Below are positions 53,626-63,388 of a DNA stretch of 64,000 nt, one piece after another (the stretch's first letter is position 1; the number at the start of each line of letters is the position of its first letter). Source of the DNA: Ruegeria meonggei (lineage in GTDB: Bacteria; Pseudomonadota; Alphaproteobacteria; Rhodobacterales; Rhodobacteraceae); the NCBI RefSeq assembly GCF_900172215.1, contig NZ_FWFP01000006.1:1-64000 (forward strand). The letters are read 5' to 3'. The notes beneath the pieces were generated by a model, which did not search any database, was not told where the DNA came from, and was given only the letters and a program-made list of their open reading frames with translations. The position numbers and the translations under genes were made by a program.

Positions 53626-54093
53626 ATGAACCAAACCCTTCAACCTGCCGACATTGCCATCCTGCAAGAGCTGCAGGCAGATGGTCGGTTATCCATGCAA
53701 GACCTGGCGGATCGAACCGGTCTTTCCGCCTCGCAATGCTGGCGACGGGTTCGGGACCTTGAGGCGGCTCAGGTGATCTCTGGCTATACCGCGCAGGTCC
53801 GGGCCAAAGCCGTCAGCCTGGATGCCATTGCCTATGTCCACGTGGCCCTGCGCGATCACCAAGAGGATAGCATCACCGCATTCCTGCGCCTGATCGAGAC
53901 CGAGCCCCAAATCGTCGAATGTGCGTCAATCACCGGGGATCATGACTTCATCCTGAAGGTCTACGCCAAGACACCCGAAGCCCTTGAGCATTTCATCATG
54001 CAGCGCTTGCTGAAATCCGGCCTGGTGCGCGACACGCGCAGCAATTTCGTGCTGCGTCAGACCAAAACGCGGGGACCATTGCCAATTCTGTGA
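53626..54093 (+). CDS. Lrp/AsnC-family transcriptional regulator (probable phh regulator)
   Basis: Encodes 155 residues: an N-terminal winged helix-turn-helix (L-S-M-Q-D-L-A-D-R-T-G-L-S-A-S-Q-C-W-R-R) and a C-terminal ligand-binding RAM domain with T-G-D-H-D-F-I-L-K-V. Start ATG 53626 is preferred over an in-frame upstream codon at 53617. It is divergent from phhA, with an AT-rich gap between them, so it likely controls phhAB with an aromatic amino acid as effector. This last point is inferred from position. Confidence 0.92.
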   Translation: MNQTLQPADIAILQELQADGRLSMQDLADRTGLSASQCWRRVRDLEAAQVISGYTAQVRAKAVSLDAIAYVHVALRDHQEDSITAFLRLIETEPQIVECASITGDHDFILKVYAKTPEALEHFIMQRLLKSGLVRDTRSNFVLRQTKTRGPLPIL

Positions 54094-54174
54094 CCGAAAC
54101 AGGCAATATTCGTTGAACCTGTTCGCCAGCCCACCTATCGTGCGCGTTCAGTACAGCCCAATCAGGACAACACC

Positions 54175-54597
54175 ATGAACGATCAAGTACCTCACCCGAT
54201 GTCCCCTCAGGATTGCCTTGTTGCGATCATGGTTGCGGTCTCTGCGTCGGATGAAACCATCCGGACTGCCGAACTGGTCAAGATCGAAGGGGCAGTCAAC
54301 ATGCTGCCAGTTTTCGCGAATTACGACATCGACCGTACGCGTCGCGTCTCGCAAACTGTTTTTGACCTTTTCGAACAGGTAGAAGGGCTGGATGCGTTGT
54401 TTGGTCTGATCCGGGACAATCTGCCCGAGCGGTTGAACGAAACAGCCTATGCACTGGCCTGCGATGTGGCTGCCGCAGACGGGTCACTGGCCGAAAGCGA
54501 GCTGCGCCTGCTTGAGGAAATCCGGTACGAGTTGAATATCGACCGTCTGCATGCGGCTGCGATCGAACGCGGCGCACGGGCCCGCCATACGACCTGA
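54175..54597 (+). CDS. TerB-family protein
   Basis: Encodes 140 residues, all alpha-helical. It matches the TerB pattern: an A-I-M-V-A-V-S-A-S-D-E-T helix, acidic residues (T-A-E-L-V-K-I-E), and a second copy of the motif (A-C-D-V-A-A-A-D-G-S-L-A-E-S-E). TerB domains bind metals in tellurite resistance loci, but lone copies are common in Rhodobacterales. The stop is two bases from the convergent dacB gene end. Confidence 0.88.
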   Translation: MNDQVPHPMSPQDCLVAIMVAVSASDETIRTAELVKIEGAVNMLPVFANYDIDRTRRVSQTVFDLFEQVEGLDALFGLIRDNLPERLNETAYALACDVAAADGSLAESELRLLEEIRYELNIDRLHAAAIERGARARHTT

Positions 54598-54599
54598 GA

Positions 54600-56078
54600 T
54601 TAACTGCCTTTCAGCGTTCCCCACCGCTCAATCAGAGCGCGCTGCAGTTTGCGTGATCTGTTGTTCCAGCTTCGTGCACCCTCCGGTCTCTCTCGTAGCG
54701 CACGCGGGATCGTGGCCCGATGATCGACGTCAGCGGTAAAGATGGCAAAAGCCAGTTCCGAGCCATCCGGCGCAGTAATAAACCCGCCCAAACCGGATAC
54801 AAAATTCAATGTTCCGGTTTTGGCGTTCACCTTAATCGGGTGATCTTTGACTGGACGTCCCTGGCTGTCCAACAGATTGTACGACTTCAGCAAGGGTCGC
54901 AATGCGCCAGTCTTGCGCGCCGCAACCAGCGCTGTCACCAGATCGTGGGGCGCCATGCGCGATGCATCCCCAAGCCCTGAATGATCGAACATTGCGATGC
55001 CGGTCACGCCATAGGTCTCGGTTGCCCAGCGGTTCATTTCCGCCGCTGACTCGGCCAGGTTTTGTATGTCAGCTCCACGCGCTTTCGAGGCCGTCATTCC
55101 AACCATTTCCGCGGTCAGATTGGTCGAATATTTCAGCATGCCACGTAGGATGCTGTCCAACGGATCGCTTTGGTGAACCACTAGGACCTGCCCTGATGGG
55201 GCTTCGCGGGTTACTTGCACGCGACCCAATACGATACCATTTGTGCGCGCCAACGTACGGAACACGTCACCCACATAAAGCGCCGGTTTGCGCACCGGAA
55301 GCCACCGCGCGCCCCCATTGCCCAACGCCCCTTTGGCAACGGTCCAGCGGTCTTGCCGGGCGCTCGGTTGGTAGGTGTATATCGGCAGGTTGCGGCTTTC
55401 GACCCGCATCGAGGCCATATCGACCGACGGCGTATACTTGGCGGTTCGCGCGTCCATGGTCACGTCATACCCGGTGCCTTGGCGCTTCCACTCGAAATGC
55501 ACGCGATTGAAGTTCAGGGAAATGCCGCTGATGGCCGGACTGTATCCCAAATGATCCGGTTGGCCGGGGTCGATGCTGAACACATAGGGCAAGGCTCCAT
55601 CATACACTTTGAAAGCGCCACGCACCTCGGTTATCCCGGCTTTACGCAGATTTGCCGCCATTGTTGCCAGCACAGTCGTATCCAGCAAAGGATCTCCGCC
55701 GCCCACAAGGATCAGGTCGCCGTTCAATACCCCGTTTTCGATCGGCCCATCAGCCATCAAAGTGGTTTCGAACCGGTAATCCGCACCCAGCACATCCAAC
55801 GCATAAAGCGCGGTCAGTGCCTTGGCGACACTGGCAGGCGGCAGGCCCTGATCGCCACCAAAGGCCTCTAGCGGCGTACCCGTTTTGGCATCGGCCACGG
55901 CAAAAACCACATCGCCCCGCAATCGTGCGGCCTGAACAAGCCGCTCGGCTCCGCTGAACTGAACGCCACGAAGCTGCGGACGCAAAGATTGTAAAGGGGC
56001 ATCTGCCAGCGCTGTGCCGGAAACAACCGAGGCCCCCAGCCCTGCAAGAAAAAAGCGACGTGAATAACGATCAACCAT
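54600..56078 (-). CDS. dacB: D-alanyl-D-alanine carboxypeptidase/endopeptidase (PBP4/DacB type)
   Basis: Encodes 492 residues. The N-terminus has a twin-arginine-like signal (S-R-R-F-F-L-A-G, A-L-A-D-A). The active-site motif S83-V-A-K86, an S-T-N motif and K-T-G (N-A-K-T-G-T-L-N) show the class C penicillin-binding fold. It cleaves D-Ala-D-Ala and peptide crosslinks in the periplasm. Another PBP (DacA type, SPOR) is at 4502; the two differ in class. Confidence 0.92.
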   Translation of the reverse strand: MVDRYSRRFFLAGLGASVVSGTALADAPLQSLRPQLRGVQFSGAERLVQAARLRGDVVFAVADAKTGTPLEAFGGDQGLPPASVAKALTALYALDVLGADYRFETTLMADGPIENGVLNGDLILVGGGDPLLDTTVLATMAANLRKAGITEVRGAFKVYDGALPYVFSIDPGQPDHLGYSPAISGISLNFNRVHFEWKRQGTGYDVTMDARTAKYTPSVDMASMRVESRNLPIYTYQPSARQDRWTVAKGALGNGGARWLPVRKPALYVGDVFRTLARTNGIVLGRVQVTREAPSGQVLVVHQSDPLDSILRGMLKYSTNLTAEMVGMTASKARGADIQNLAESAAEMNRWATETYGVTGIAMFDHSGLGDASRMAPHDLVTALVAARKTGALRPLLKSYNLLDSQGRPVKDHPIKVNAKTGTLNFVSGLGGFITAPDGSELAFAIFTADVDHRATIPRALRERPEGARSWNNRSRKLQRALIERWGTLKGS

Positions 56079-56143
56079 GGGTCAATACAATCCCAGAGAT
56101 CACTGGCAAACAACCGGTGAATTTGATTATGCTTGCATCGTGG

Positions 56144-56764
56144 CTATTCAGGCAACACCCCATTCACCCAATCCCCTCGGGTACGTATCTGAGTTGAGCT
56201 GACGTCCACCATCGGCACATTGACAAAACACCACGCCGGAGCCTGCGCCCGCCCGAGCAGATGCCGCGCTTGCCCGTCAATGCGATAGCGCCTGTACAGC
56301 CGAGCCGCAGGGGACATCCGGGCCGAAATCCGATCCCCCGGGCGCGCCATCACGCCCACCGGAACGCTGTCCATGATCAACCGCCAATCTTTCCAGCGAT
56401 GAAACTGCGCCAGATTGTCCGCGCCCATCAGCCACACGAACCTGACCCGCGGGTACAGCCGTTGTAGCGCCGTCAGAGTATCCGCCGTTGCACGGGTGCC
56501 AGTCAGCGCCTCGATGTCCGTCACCTCAACGCGGGGGTGCTGCATCAGGGCCTGTGCCGCATTAACCCGCTGATCCAGCGGAGCTGGTCCGTGTCGCTTT
56601 AGTGGATTTCCCGGCGATACAAGCCACCACACCCGATCCAACTCAAAGGCTTTCATCGCTTCTCGCGTAACGTGTACATGCCCCTGATGTGGCGGATCAA
56701 AAGACCCGCCCAATAGCCCGATGACCTGCCCGGGCTGTGCAAATGGTATGGCGCTTCGCAACAT
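56144..56764 (-). CDS. nadD: Nicotinate-nucleotide adenylyltransferase NadD
   Basis: Encodes 206 residues. The nucleotidyl-transferase motif is [11 protein letters not shown] (GxFxPxHxGH), and the C-terminal S-S-T-Q-I-R is the phosphate-binding signature. It adenylates nicotinate mononucleotide in NAD synthesis. The start at 56764 (M-L-R-S-A-I) was chosen over the longer frame since conservation begins near residue 12 of it. It lies 65 bases upstream of dacB, same strand. Confidence 0.93.
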   Translation of the reverse strand: MLRSAIPFAQPGQVIGLLGGSFDPPHQGHVHVTREAMKAFELDRVWWLVSPGNPLKRHGPAPLDQRVNAAQALMQHPRVEVTDIEALTGTRATADTLTALQRLYPRVRFVWLMGADNLAQFHRWKDWRLIMDSVPVGVMARPGDRISARMSPAARLYRRYRIDGQARHLLGRAQAPAWCFVNVPMVDVSSTQIRTRGDWVNGVLPE

Positions 56765-56796
56765 CCTTTGCTGTTGTTCAGAACTACAGCGGCTTG

Positions 56797-57291
56797 TCAA
56801 TCCGCGCGCCAGTCGCACCTTTTTTTTAGTGCAGCAACAGCCTTATCAGCCCGCTTTGTTTTGAAGTGACCTTCAAACTTCCGCGTTCTTTTGGAATTTG
56901 TGCCGGAGGCTTCGAATAGAAGTCTGCTTTGAGTTAGGATCGCAGAAAGAACCTTGTCGTGGTCTGCTTTCGACGCTGGCCGGGCCCATTGTTCATTATA
57001 AATGAATTCAAATTCATCTTTCCCCGCCCGAAGTACGATTGAGTCCCAGGTATGGAACTTTTCTGAGGCACCGGGCTCAAGCAGAATCGCTGGATCTCCG
57101 TCGCTGTCAAAAGCTAGCGTTATTGCTCGGTTGGATTTACTTTGGAGCCTAGTCGCCATCCAGCAATAGTCCCCGTCCTCAAAAAGACCCCAATCACCGA
57201 TACGGTAGCCATTAAAGGTCTGGGCCGACACAAAGTCGGAGGCAAGCAAGTTTGCCATCACAAATACCAGAATTACAATGGTTTTATTCAT
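56797..57291 (-). CDS. Secreted protein of unknown function
   Basis: Encodes 164 residues with an N-terminal signal peptide ([12 protein letters not shown] ... V-S-A-Q). The mature part has [15 protein letters not shown], resembling invasion-associated-locus-B-like or similar periplasmic domains (an observation only), and a basic C-terminus with K-K-R-C-D-W. Base composition is AT-richer than neighbours, which may point to horizontal origin. It is in the same direction as nadD, 32 bases upstream of it. Confidence 0.7.
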   Translation of the reverse strand: MNKTIVILVFVMANLLASDFVSAQTFNGYRIGDWGLFEDGDYCWMATRLQSKSNRAITLAFDSDGDPAILLEPGASEKFHTWDSIVLRAGKDEFEFIYNEQWARPASKADHDKVLSAILTQSRLLFEASGTNSKRTRKFEGHFKTKRADKAVAALKKRCDWRAD

Positions 57292-57580
57292 AGTGCACTC
57301 CTAGATTCGCCAATTTCCACTAGGGGTTTTGCTAGTAACAAACTGGTTAAGATTTCAACCAACGAGTATTGTTGCTGCAACAAGTATGCAATGACAGTTC
57401 GCGATCCATCTCGATATGTTGGTGTTACATAACGAGTCGCCACAGATTGAGATCAGGCAACCGGCCTCACACATTCGCCGAACGCCGCCGGATTGATCGC
57501 CGAAACCTCCAGCTTGCCCCGCCCGTCTCGCTCGGATATCCAGCGTTTCAACCTGATTTTCCCGACCCAAAGGACGCGAC

Positions 57581-59248
57581 ATGGCCGCCTATCAATATGT
57601 CTACCACATGCAGGGTGTCTCAAAGACCTATCCCGGTGGCAAAAAGTGCTTTGAAAACATCCACCTGAGCTTTCTGCCCGGGGTGAAAATTGGCGTCGTC
57701 GGCGTCAACGGCGCGGGCAAATCGACGCTAATGAAGATTATGGCGGGCCTGGACACCGATTTCACCGGTGAGGCATGGGCAGCCGAGGGCGCCAAGGTCG
57801 GCTATCTGCCGCAGGAGCCACAACTGGATGAAGCCCTCAGCGTTCGGGAAAACGTTATGCTGGGCGTCGCCGGGAAAAAGGCAAAGGTCGACCGGTTCAA
57901 CGAGATCGCCATGGAGATCGCCGAGAATTACTCGGACGAGCTGATGGAGGAAATGACCACTCTGCAGGACGCGATTGACGCCGAAAACCTGTGGGATCTC
58001 GACAGTCAGATCGATGTGTCGATGGAGGCGCTGCGCTGCCCTGCTGACGACGCCAACATCGCCAACCTCTCGGGCGGTGAGAAACGCCGCGTCGCGCTTT
58101 GCAAACTGCTGCTGCAAGCGCCTGACATGCTGCTGCTCGATGAACCGACCAACCACCTGGACGCCGAAACCATCGCCTGGTTGCAACAGCACCTAATCGA
58201 TTACAAGGGCACGATCCTGATCGTCACCCACGACCGCTATTTCCTGGACAGCATCACTGGCTGGATCCTCGAACTGGACCGCGGTCGCGGCCTGCCCTAC
58301 GAAGGCAATTATTCCGCATGGTTGGAGCAAAAGGCCAAACGGCTGGAACAGGAAGCCCGCGAGGACAAGTCCAAGCAGAAAACCCTGCAGCGCGAACTGG
58401 ACTGGATGCGTCAGGGCCAAAAGGCCCGTCAGGCCAAATCCAAAGCCCGGATCAACGCCTATAACGAGTTGGCAGATCAGTCCGAGCGCGAGAAACTGAC
58501 CCGCGCCCAGATCGTCATCCCCAACGGCCAGCGCCTTGGCGGCAAGGTGATCGAGGTCGAGGGCCTGTCGAAACACATGGGCGACAAGCAACTGATCGAA
58601 GGGCTGGATTTCGCCCTGCCCCCCGGCGGCATTGTCGGTGTCATCGGCCCCAACGGTGCCGGTAAATCGACCCTGTTCAAGATGCTCACCGGTCAGGAAC
58701 AGCCCGACGCAGGCACCATCTCGTTGGGCGACACGGTCGAGCTGTCCTATGTCGACCAGTCCCGCGACGACCTCAAGGACAACGACACCGTGTGGGAAGC
58801 GATCACAGGCGGTGCCGAGATCATCCAGCTGGGGGACGCGCAGGTCAATTCCCGCGCCTATTGCTCCTCCTTCAACTTCAAGGGTGGCGATCAACAGAAG
58901 AAGGTCTCACTGCTGTCAGGTGGTGAACGCAATCGTGTTCACATGGCCCGTCTGCTGAAAGAGGGCGGCAACGTTCTGCTGCTGGACGAACCAACCAATG
59001 ATCTCGACGTCGAAACCTTGCGCGCACTGGAAGACGCCCTGGTTGATTTTGCCGGCTGCGCCGTAGTCATCAGCCACGACCGTTTCTTCCTTGACCGGAT
59101 TTGCACGCATATGCTGGCGTTCGAAGGCAACGCCCATGTGGAATGGTTCGAGGGTAACTTCGAGGACTACGAAGAAGACAAAAAGCGCCGTTTGGGTCCG
59201 GACGCATTGGAGCCCAAGCGGTTAAAGCACAAAAAGTTCGCGCGATGA
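57581..59248 (+). CDS. ettA: Energy-dependent translational throttle protein EttA (ABC-F)
   Basis: Encodes 555 residues, two ABC domains in one chain without membrane parts. Walker A motifs are G-V-N-G-A-G-K-S-T and G-P-N-G-A-G-K-S-T; signatures are L-S-G-G-E-K-R-R-V and L-S-G-G-E-R-N-R-V. The arm and linker (R-E-L-D-W-M-R-Q-G-Q-K-A-R-Q) are EttA-like. It gates the first steps of translation elongation according to energy state. The start of the next gene overlaps its stop by four bases (ATGA). Confidence 0.95.
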   Translation: MAAYQYVYHMQGVSKTYPGGKKCFENIHLSFLPGVKIGVVGVNGAGKSTLMKIMAGLDTDFTGEAWAAEGAKVGYLPQEPQLDEALSVRENVMLGVAGKKAKVDRFNEIAMEIAENYSDELMEEMTTLQDAIDAENLWDLDSQIDVSMEALRCPADDANIANLSGGEKRRVALCKLLLQAPDMLLLDEPTNHLDAETIAWLQQHLIDYKGTILIVTHDRYFLDSITGWILELDRGRGLPYEGNYSAWLEQKAKRLEQEAREDKSKQKTLQRELDWMRQGQKARQAKSKARINAYNELADQSEREKLTRAQIVIPNGQRLGGKVIEVEGLSKHMGDKQLIEGLDFALPPGGIVGVIGPNGAGKSTLFKMLTGQEQPDAGTISLGDTVELSYVDQSRDDLKDNDTVWEAITGGAEIIQLGDAQVNSRAYCSSFNFKGGDQQKKVSLLSGGERNRVHMARLLKEGGNVLLLDEPTNDLDVETLRALEDALVDFAGCAVVISHDRFFLDRICTHMLAFEGNAHVEWFEGNFEDYEEDKKRRLGPDALEPKRLKHKKFAR

Positions 59249-59988
59249 CAGGAACACTGAAGGCACGCTCGGAAAAATGGGTACGTAGCACGCGAAAAGT
59301 CCTCGCGCCGCTACGGACGCGTATTCGGCGGAAATTCAGACCTGATCATTGTGTGATCGTCGCAAGCAACGGCCGGTCCGGCAGTACGATGACCTACACC
59401 GCACTGTTGGAGGCGCTTAAGAAACTGGATCCGAAAGTGGCGAGTCAGGCGCGGTTCATTGCGCGCCTGGATGACGCTGAATTCCAGGCTCCGTTTCTGT
59501 ACAAAACCCACGACTTTCCACAAACCTTGTCCACCTGGCCCAAAGATACCAGAGTTGTCTTTTGTTTCGGTCCGGCCAAGGAATCCAGTTTTTCAGTCTA
59601 TTCTGCGATGGAAGGCTATGGTCCGGATTGGATCAAAGAGCATTTCTATAATATGCATGCGACTGGCACCTTTGATGAGCTGTTTCAACGCGACGTGTTG
59701 CAACAAGCCCGGCAGATCAGAGAATGGGTCACCTTTCAGGATATCCCTGTTCTGTGCGTTCACTATGATGCGCTGTGGGATTATCAAAAGACCATTTCAC
59801 GGTTTACCGGATTAGACTTCGCGCCACCTGCGCGACGCGCGCGTGCGCCCAAGGAAATTCCGGCCGAATTCAAGGAAAGTGCAGGGAAAGTCTACGATCC
59901 GATTGACGATGTCGTCGCACAACTGCCTAAGTGTTTTCGGGCTTCCGCGAAATTCGAAAAAATAGTAGGTAATTTGCCGATTTCTTAA
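59245..59988 (+). CDS. Sulfotransferase-like protein
   Basis: Encodes 247 residues. The phosphosulfate-binding loop appears as S-N-G-R-S-G-S-T-M-T near residues 40-50, and C-F-G-P-A-K may replace the second PAPS-binding part. The rest is weakly like known sulfotransferases. It starts within the ettA stop (ATGA), so it is translationally coupled to it. The substrate could be a surface polysaccharide or lipid. It is distinct from the two close paralogues at 60032 and 61640. Confidence 0.7.
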   Translation: MTGTLKARSEKWVRSTRKVLAPLRTRIRRKFRPDHCVIVASNGRSGSTMTYTALLEALKKLDPKVASQARFIARLDDAEFQAPFLYKTHDFPQTLSTWPKDTRVVFCFGPAKESSFSVYSAMEGYGPDWIKEHFYNMHATGTFDELFQRDVLQQARQIREWVTFQDIPVLCVHYDALWDYQKTISRFTGLDFAPPARRARAPKEIPAEFKESAGKVYDPIDDVVAQLPKCFRASAKFEKIVGNLPIS

Positions 59989-60031
59989 CAACTGGTACTT
60001 TTCCTCGCCCAGAATGACGCCGGAGGCAAAA

Positions 60032-61066
60032 ATGAAGAAAATTCGCGCCCTGTTTCGAAGAAAGCGCCTGGACCATCCGCCCCAGCAAGCGGCCGCCGTT
60101 GAACCCAGCGCGACAGAAAACGTACCTGCATCTGATTTAACTTCGCAGGATTCAGGTGATGCACCTCTAGCCTCAGATGTTCCCGCACAAGACGCAGACG
60201 TTGCACCACAAGATCAGGAGGGCGCCGCTGACATCCCGCCGCCGGAACCTGAAGTGTTCGAGCCATTTGTAGCCGCAAAAAACCGTGTCCGCGCGGCGCA
60301 TGCCGGATCAGATGCGTTTCGTTCTGTTCTGTTTTTTACAACTCACAAATGCGCATCGACCTTTGTAACAGCGCTTTTGGACGAACTGGACGCCAAAAGC
60401 CCTTATACCAATATGAATTACGAAGGCGCGTATTGGGAACTGGGTGATGAAATCAATTCTGTCGAAGTCCCAGTCGAAGAGTTCTTAGGCAGAAACTCTG
60501 ATATGTTGCTTCACAAACACGGCGAGATTTATGGACCACTTCGAAAGCCTTTCGATTTTCCAGGTCGTGAGAAGTTTAAACACATCTTCTTCTTCCGTGA
60601 TCCCCGAGATGTGCTTGTCTCGATGTTCTATTCCTATGCATACACACACCCGGAACCCATTCACACGCAAGCGCGAAAGATATTCCTGGAAAGACGTGAA
60701 AGAACGATCGAAAGAGGGATCGATTGGTTTGTATTGGAAACAACCACAGAAAACCTTCTTCCCAGATTCCTTGGCTATGGCGAGATTTTACAGAATGCGG
60801 AGAACCCCCTGATCCTGAAATACGATGAGTTTTCGGCAGAAACCGAGACCTTCTTAAAAAAAATCGCTGACTATTTGGATATCGAACTTAGCGATGAAAG
60901 CCTTACAAAACTGACTAAGTTTGCCAGCCCAGTTCGGGACGGTGCGCCAGAATTAGAGCATAAAAGGTCCGGAAGAAGCGGCCAGTGGAAGCATGAGCTT
61001 AAGCCGGAAACAGCGGACAAGCTGAACGAACTGTTTGAACCGGTGTTGGGAAAATGGGGTTTTTGA
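60032..61066 (+). CDS. Sulfotransferase (PF00685-like)
   Basis: Encodes 344 residues. An acidic, low-complexity N-terminal segment (about 15-75, rich in A, P, D, Q) precedes the sulfotransferase core: F-F-T-T-H-K-C-A-S-T-F (phosphosulfate loop), F-F-F-R-D-P-R-D-V-L-V-S (3'-phosphate site) and a C-terminal R-S-G-R-S-G-Q-W-K-H-E-L (the GxxGxWK-like cap). ATG 60032 is preferred because GGAGG precedes it; an upstream ATG at 60014 is possible. It shares much of its sequence with the gene at 61640. Confidence 0.85.
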   Translation: MKKIRALFRRKRLDHPPQQAAAVEPSATENVPASDLTSQDSGDAPLASDVPAQDADVAPQDQEGAADIPPPEPEVFEPFVAAKNRVRAAHAGSDAFRSVLFFTTHKCASTFVTALLDELDAKSPYTNMNYEGAYWELGDEINSVEVPVEEFLGRNSDMLLHKHGEIYGPLRKPFDFPGREKFKHIFFFRDPRDVLVSMFYSYAYTHPEPIHTQARKIFLERRERTIERGIDWFVLETTTENLLPRFLGYGEILQNAENPLILKYDEFSAETETFLKKIADYLDIELSDESLTKLTKFASPVRDGAPELEHKRSGRSGQWKHELKPETADKLNELFEPVLGKWGF

Positions 61067-61298
61067 ACCGTGCGAACGGTGAAATGTATTGATGCGACGT
61101 GGTTAAGCGTGAAAGGTGAGGCCTGTAAGAAACACCCAATTTCCCTTGTCACACGCATTTCCCGATGCCATATCCAAAGGGCTTACGTTTCTCTAATTCG
61201 ACCTACTGTCTCCTTCAACGGCGCTCAGTCTATCGATACAGACGACGACGCCAGGCTGCCGCATCACCGTGGGCAGCACCAAAACAGGAGATACCGGA

Positions 61299-61505
61299 AT
61301 GCCTTCAGGCACCGTAAAATGGTTTAACACCACCAAGGGATTTGGCTTTATCGCACCTGAAGAGGGCGGCCAGGACGTATTCGTACACATCTCGGCCGTG
61401 GAACGCTCGGGCTTGACCGGTCTGGCCGACAATCAGAAAGTCACATACGAGCTGCGCGCAGGTCGTGACGGTCGTGAAAGCGCCGACAATATCGAGCTTG
61501 CCTAA
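61299..61505 (+). CDS. Cold shock protein (CspA family)
   Basis: Encodes 68 residues: M-P-S-G-T-V-K-W-F-N-T-T-K-G-F-G-F-I then D-V-F-V-H-I-S-A-V. These are the RNP1 and RNP2 RNA-binding motifs of the cold shock domain. ATG 61299 follows ACAGGAG. A strong terminator follows. It stands between two paralogous sulfotransferase genes. Confidence 0.96.
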   Translation: MPSGTVKWFNTTKGFGFIAPEEGGQDVFVHISAVERSGLTGLADNQKVTYELRAGRDGRESADNIELA

Positions 61506-61511
61506 GCTTTG

Positions 61512-61545
61512 GAAAGGGTGGGACCTGCCCACCCTTTCACTTTTT
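61512..61545 (+). terminator. Rho-independent terminator after the cold shock gene
   Basis: An 11-bp perfect stem (GAAAGGGTGGG/CCCACCCTTTC) with loop ACCTG is followed by ACTTTTT. It closes the cold shock transcript. Confidence 0.92.
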
Positions 61546-61639
61546 AGCAAGCCGGATCACACGATCCACCCCTCCAAGAATCTGAACGACTGGGTGATGT
61601 TTTCGAAACTGGTTTGTCCAAAATTCGAAGGCGACTGAA

Positions 61640-62518
61640 ATGAACAAGCTGCACAAACTGGTCCATTCCGCAAAGAGAGCTTTCAAAAAAGCGGAACCGC
61701 GCCCCAAACCTGACCTTTTTGAAACAGAAAAACGCAGGATTCTGGCTTGCCAGACCCAATCCAACGATTTGTGCTCTGCCCTGTTCTTTACGATGCACAA
61801 ATGCGCATCCAATTTCTCGACCACTCTGCTGATAGAGCTGGCGAAGCAAAGCCCGTACAAAAGCATCAATTATGAGGCCGCCTATTGGGATTTGGGAAAT
61901 CAGGTAGATCAAACCACGACGCCTGACCACGAATTCATGTTGCGGCACAATGAAATGCTGTTCTCTCATTTCGGGGAAATCTACGGCCCCTTGAGACAAC
62001 CTTTGGATTTTCCTGGCCGCGAGAAGTTTCGAAACATATTCTTCTTGCGCGATCCGCGTGACGTGCTGGTTTCGATGTTTTACTCATTTGGGTACACGCA
62101 CCCGGAACCTCTGCACCATGAAGAGAGGATACGGTTCCTCAAGACACGCGAAGAAATTGTGGCGCAGGGCATTGATGCCTATGTGTTGAAAGAGACCGAA
62201 GGCCAGCTTTTGCCACGGCTTTTGGAATACAACCGGCTTTTGCAGAGCAGTGAGACCTCTTTGGTTCTGAAATACGATGAGTTTGCGACCCAAACCGAGT
62301 TATTTCTTAAACGTGTCACTGACTACCTGCAGATCGATCTTAGCGCCGAAAGCGTCGAACGGTTGGCGCAGATGGCCAGCCCGCTCAGGCAAGGTGACGC
62401 GGTATTGGAACACAAAAGATCTGGAAAAAGCGGTCAATGGAAAGATGAGCTGAAGCCCGAGACTGCGAAAATCATGAACGCTAAGTTCAAGCCTGCCCTC
62501 GATCTATGGGGCTTCTGA
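61640..62518 (+). CDS. Sulfotransferase, paralogue of the gene at 60032
   Basis: Encodes 292 residues with the same core: F-F-T-M-H-K-C-A-S-N-F, F-F-L-R-D-P-R-D-V-L-V-S-M-F-Y-S and R-S-G-K-S-G-Q-W-K-D-E-L. It lacks the acidic low-complexity insert of its paralogue. The two share long identical blocks (for example G-E-I-Y-G-P-L-R and F-P-G-R-E-K-F), so they arose by duplication. The duplicate is separated by the cold shock gene and its terminator. Start ATG 61640. Confidence 0.85.
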   Translation: MNKLHKLVHSAKRAFKKAEPRPKPDLFETEKRRILACQTQSNDLCSALFFTMHKCASNFSTTLLIELAKQSPYKSINYEAAYWDLGNQVDQTTTPDHEFMLRHNEMLFSHFGEIYGPLRQPLDFPGREKFRNIFFLRDPRDVLVSMFYSFGYTHPEPLHHEERIRFLKTREEIVAQGIDAYVLKETEGQLLPRLLEYNRLLQSSETSLVLKYDEFATQTELFLKRVTDYLQIDLSAESVERLAQMASPLRQGDAVLEHKRSGKSGQWKDELKPETAKIMNAKFKPALDLWGF

Positions 62519-62827
62519 ACCTACCTTTTTTCACCCGCAGATGGCGGTTTCCAAAACTCTCAATCACCCAAATGGGTCTGGACGGCATTTCACGAACCTT
62601 ATTCAGATCGCATCCATCACCAGCACTAAAAATTCATAAGCGACTAATAACGTTAAGTATTTCTAAATCTCTGGTGTTCCAACCAATCCTGGTTACGCGG
62701 TTTCTCTGGATAAGTGTGGCCCTGCGATAACATCCCCCACAGCCTAAATCTCAGCGGCAATTGACCAGATCGGTTATCATTCCGACACTGGGGTCATGAT
62801 TTTATGTTGTTATAGAAGAGAGCTGCC
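62519..62827. other. Intergenic region with no supported gene
   Basis: About 309 bases. The open frames are short and have no family match or ribosome-binding site. The tract is somewhat AT-rich toward 62630-62670 and 62790-62815 and probably contains the promoter of the transpeptidase gene. Confidence 0.5.
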
Positions 62828-63388
62828 ATGTTCACTCGCCGTACATTCCTGACAGTAACAGCAGCAGCTGGCCTTGTGCCCGGCGTTGCCGTGGCAAAGA
62901 AAAAAGCCGTTGAATACGATCCCACACCGCAGTTTGTCCGTATCAAGAAAGAGTTTCTGCCCGGTCAGCTGCTTGTGGTTCCACGATCGTTCTACCTGTA
63001 CTACGTTACCGAACCGCGAAAGGCGGTCCGCTATGGTTGTGGGGTCGGAAAAGCGGGGCTGGAATTCACCGGCACCGCCACGATTGATGTCAAAAAAGAA
63101 TGGCCGACGTGGCGCCCAACAAACGAGATGATTGAGCGCGAGCCGATCACCTATGCAAAGTTCAAAGATAACGACTATGTCCAGCCTGGTGGCGACGGTA
63201 ATCCCTTGGGGGCACGCGCGCTGTACCTGTTTCAGAACGGTGTTGATACGTATTTCCGTATTCACGGTACCACCCAGCCGCAAACCATCGGACGCGCCGC
63301 GTCAAACGGCTGTATCCGGATGCTGAATTCGCATGTGATGGATTTATATGAGCGTGTACCAATAGGCACCGTGGTCACTGTCGTTTGA
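62828..63388 (+). CDS. L,D-transpeptidase (YkuD family)
   Basis: Encodes 186 residues. A twin-arginine-like signal (F-T-R-R-T-F-L-T-V) ends near A-V-A. The YkuD catalytic motif has H146 in R-I-H-G-T and C162 in S-N-G-C-I-R-M. It forms 3-3 crosslinks in peptidoglycan or attaches proteins to it. Its stop abuts, without a gap, the stop of the convergent esterase gene (TGATCA). Confidence 0.93.
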   Translation: MFTRRTFLTVTAAAGLVPGVAVAKKKAVEYDPTPQFVRIKKEFLPGQLLVVPRSFYLYYVTEPRKAVRYGCGVGKAGLEFTGTATIDVKKEWPTWRPTNEMIEREPITYAKFKDNDYVQPGGDGNPLGARALYLFQNGVDTYFRIHGTTQPQTIGRAASNGCIRMLNSHVMDLYERVPIGTVVTVV

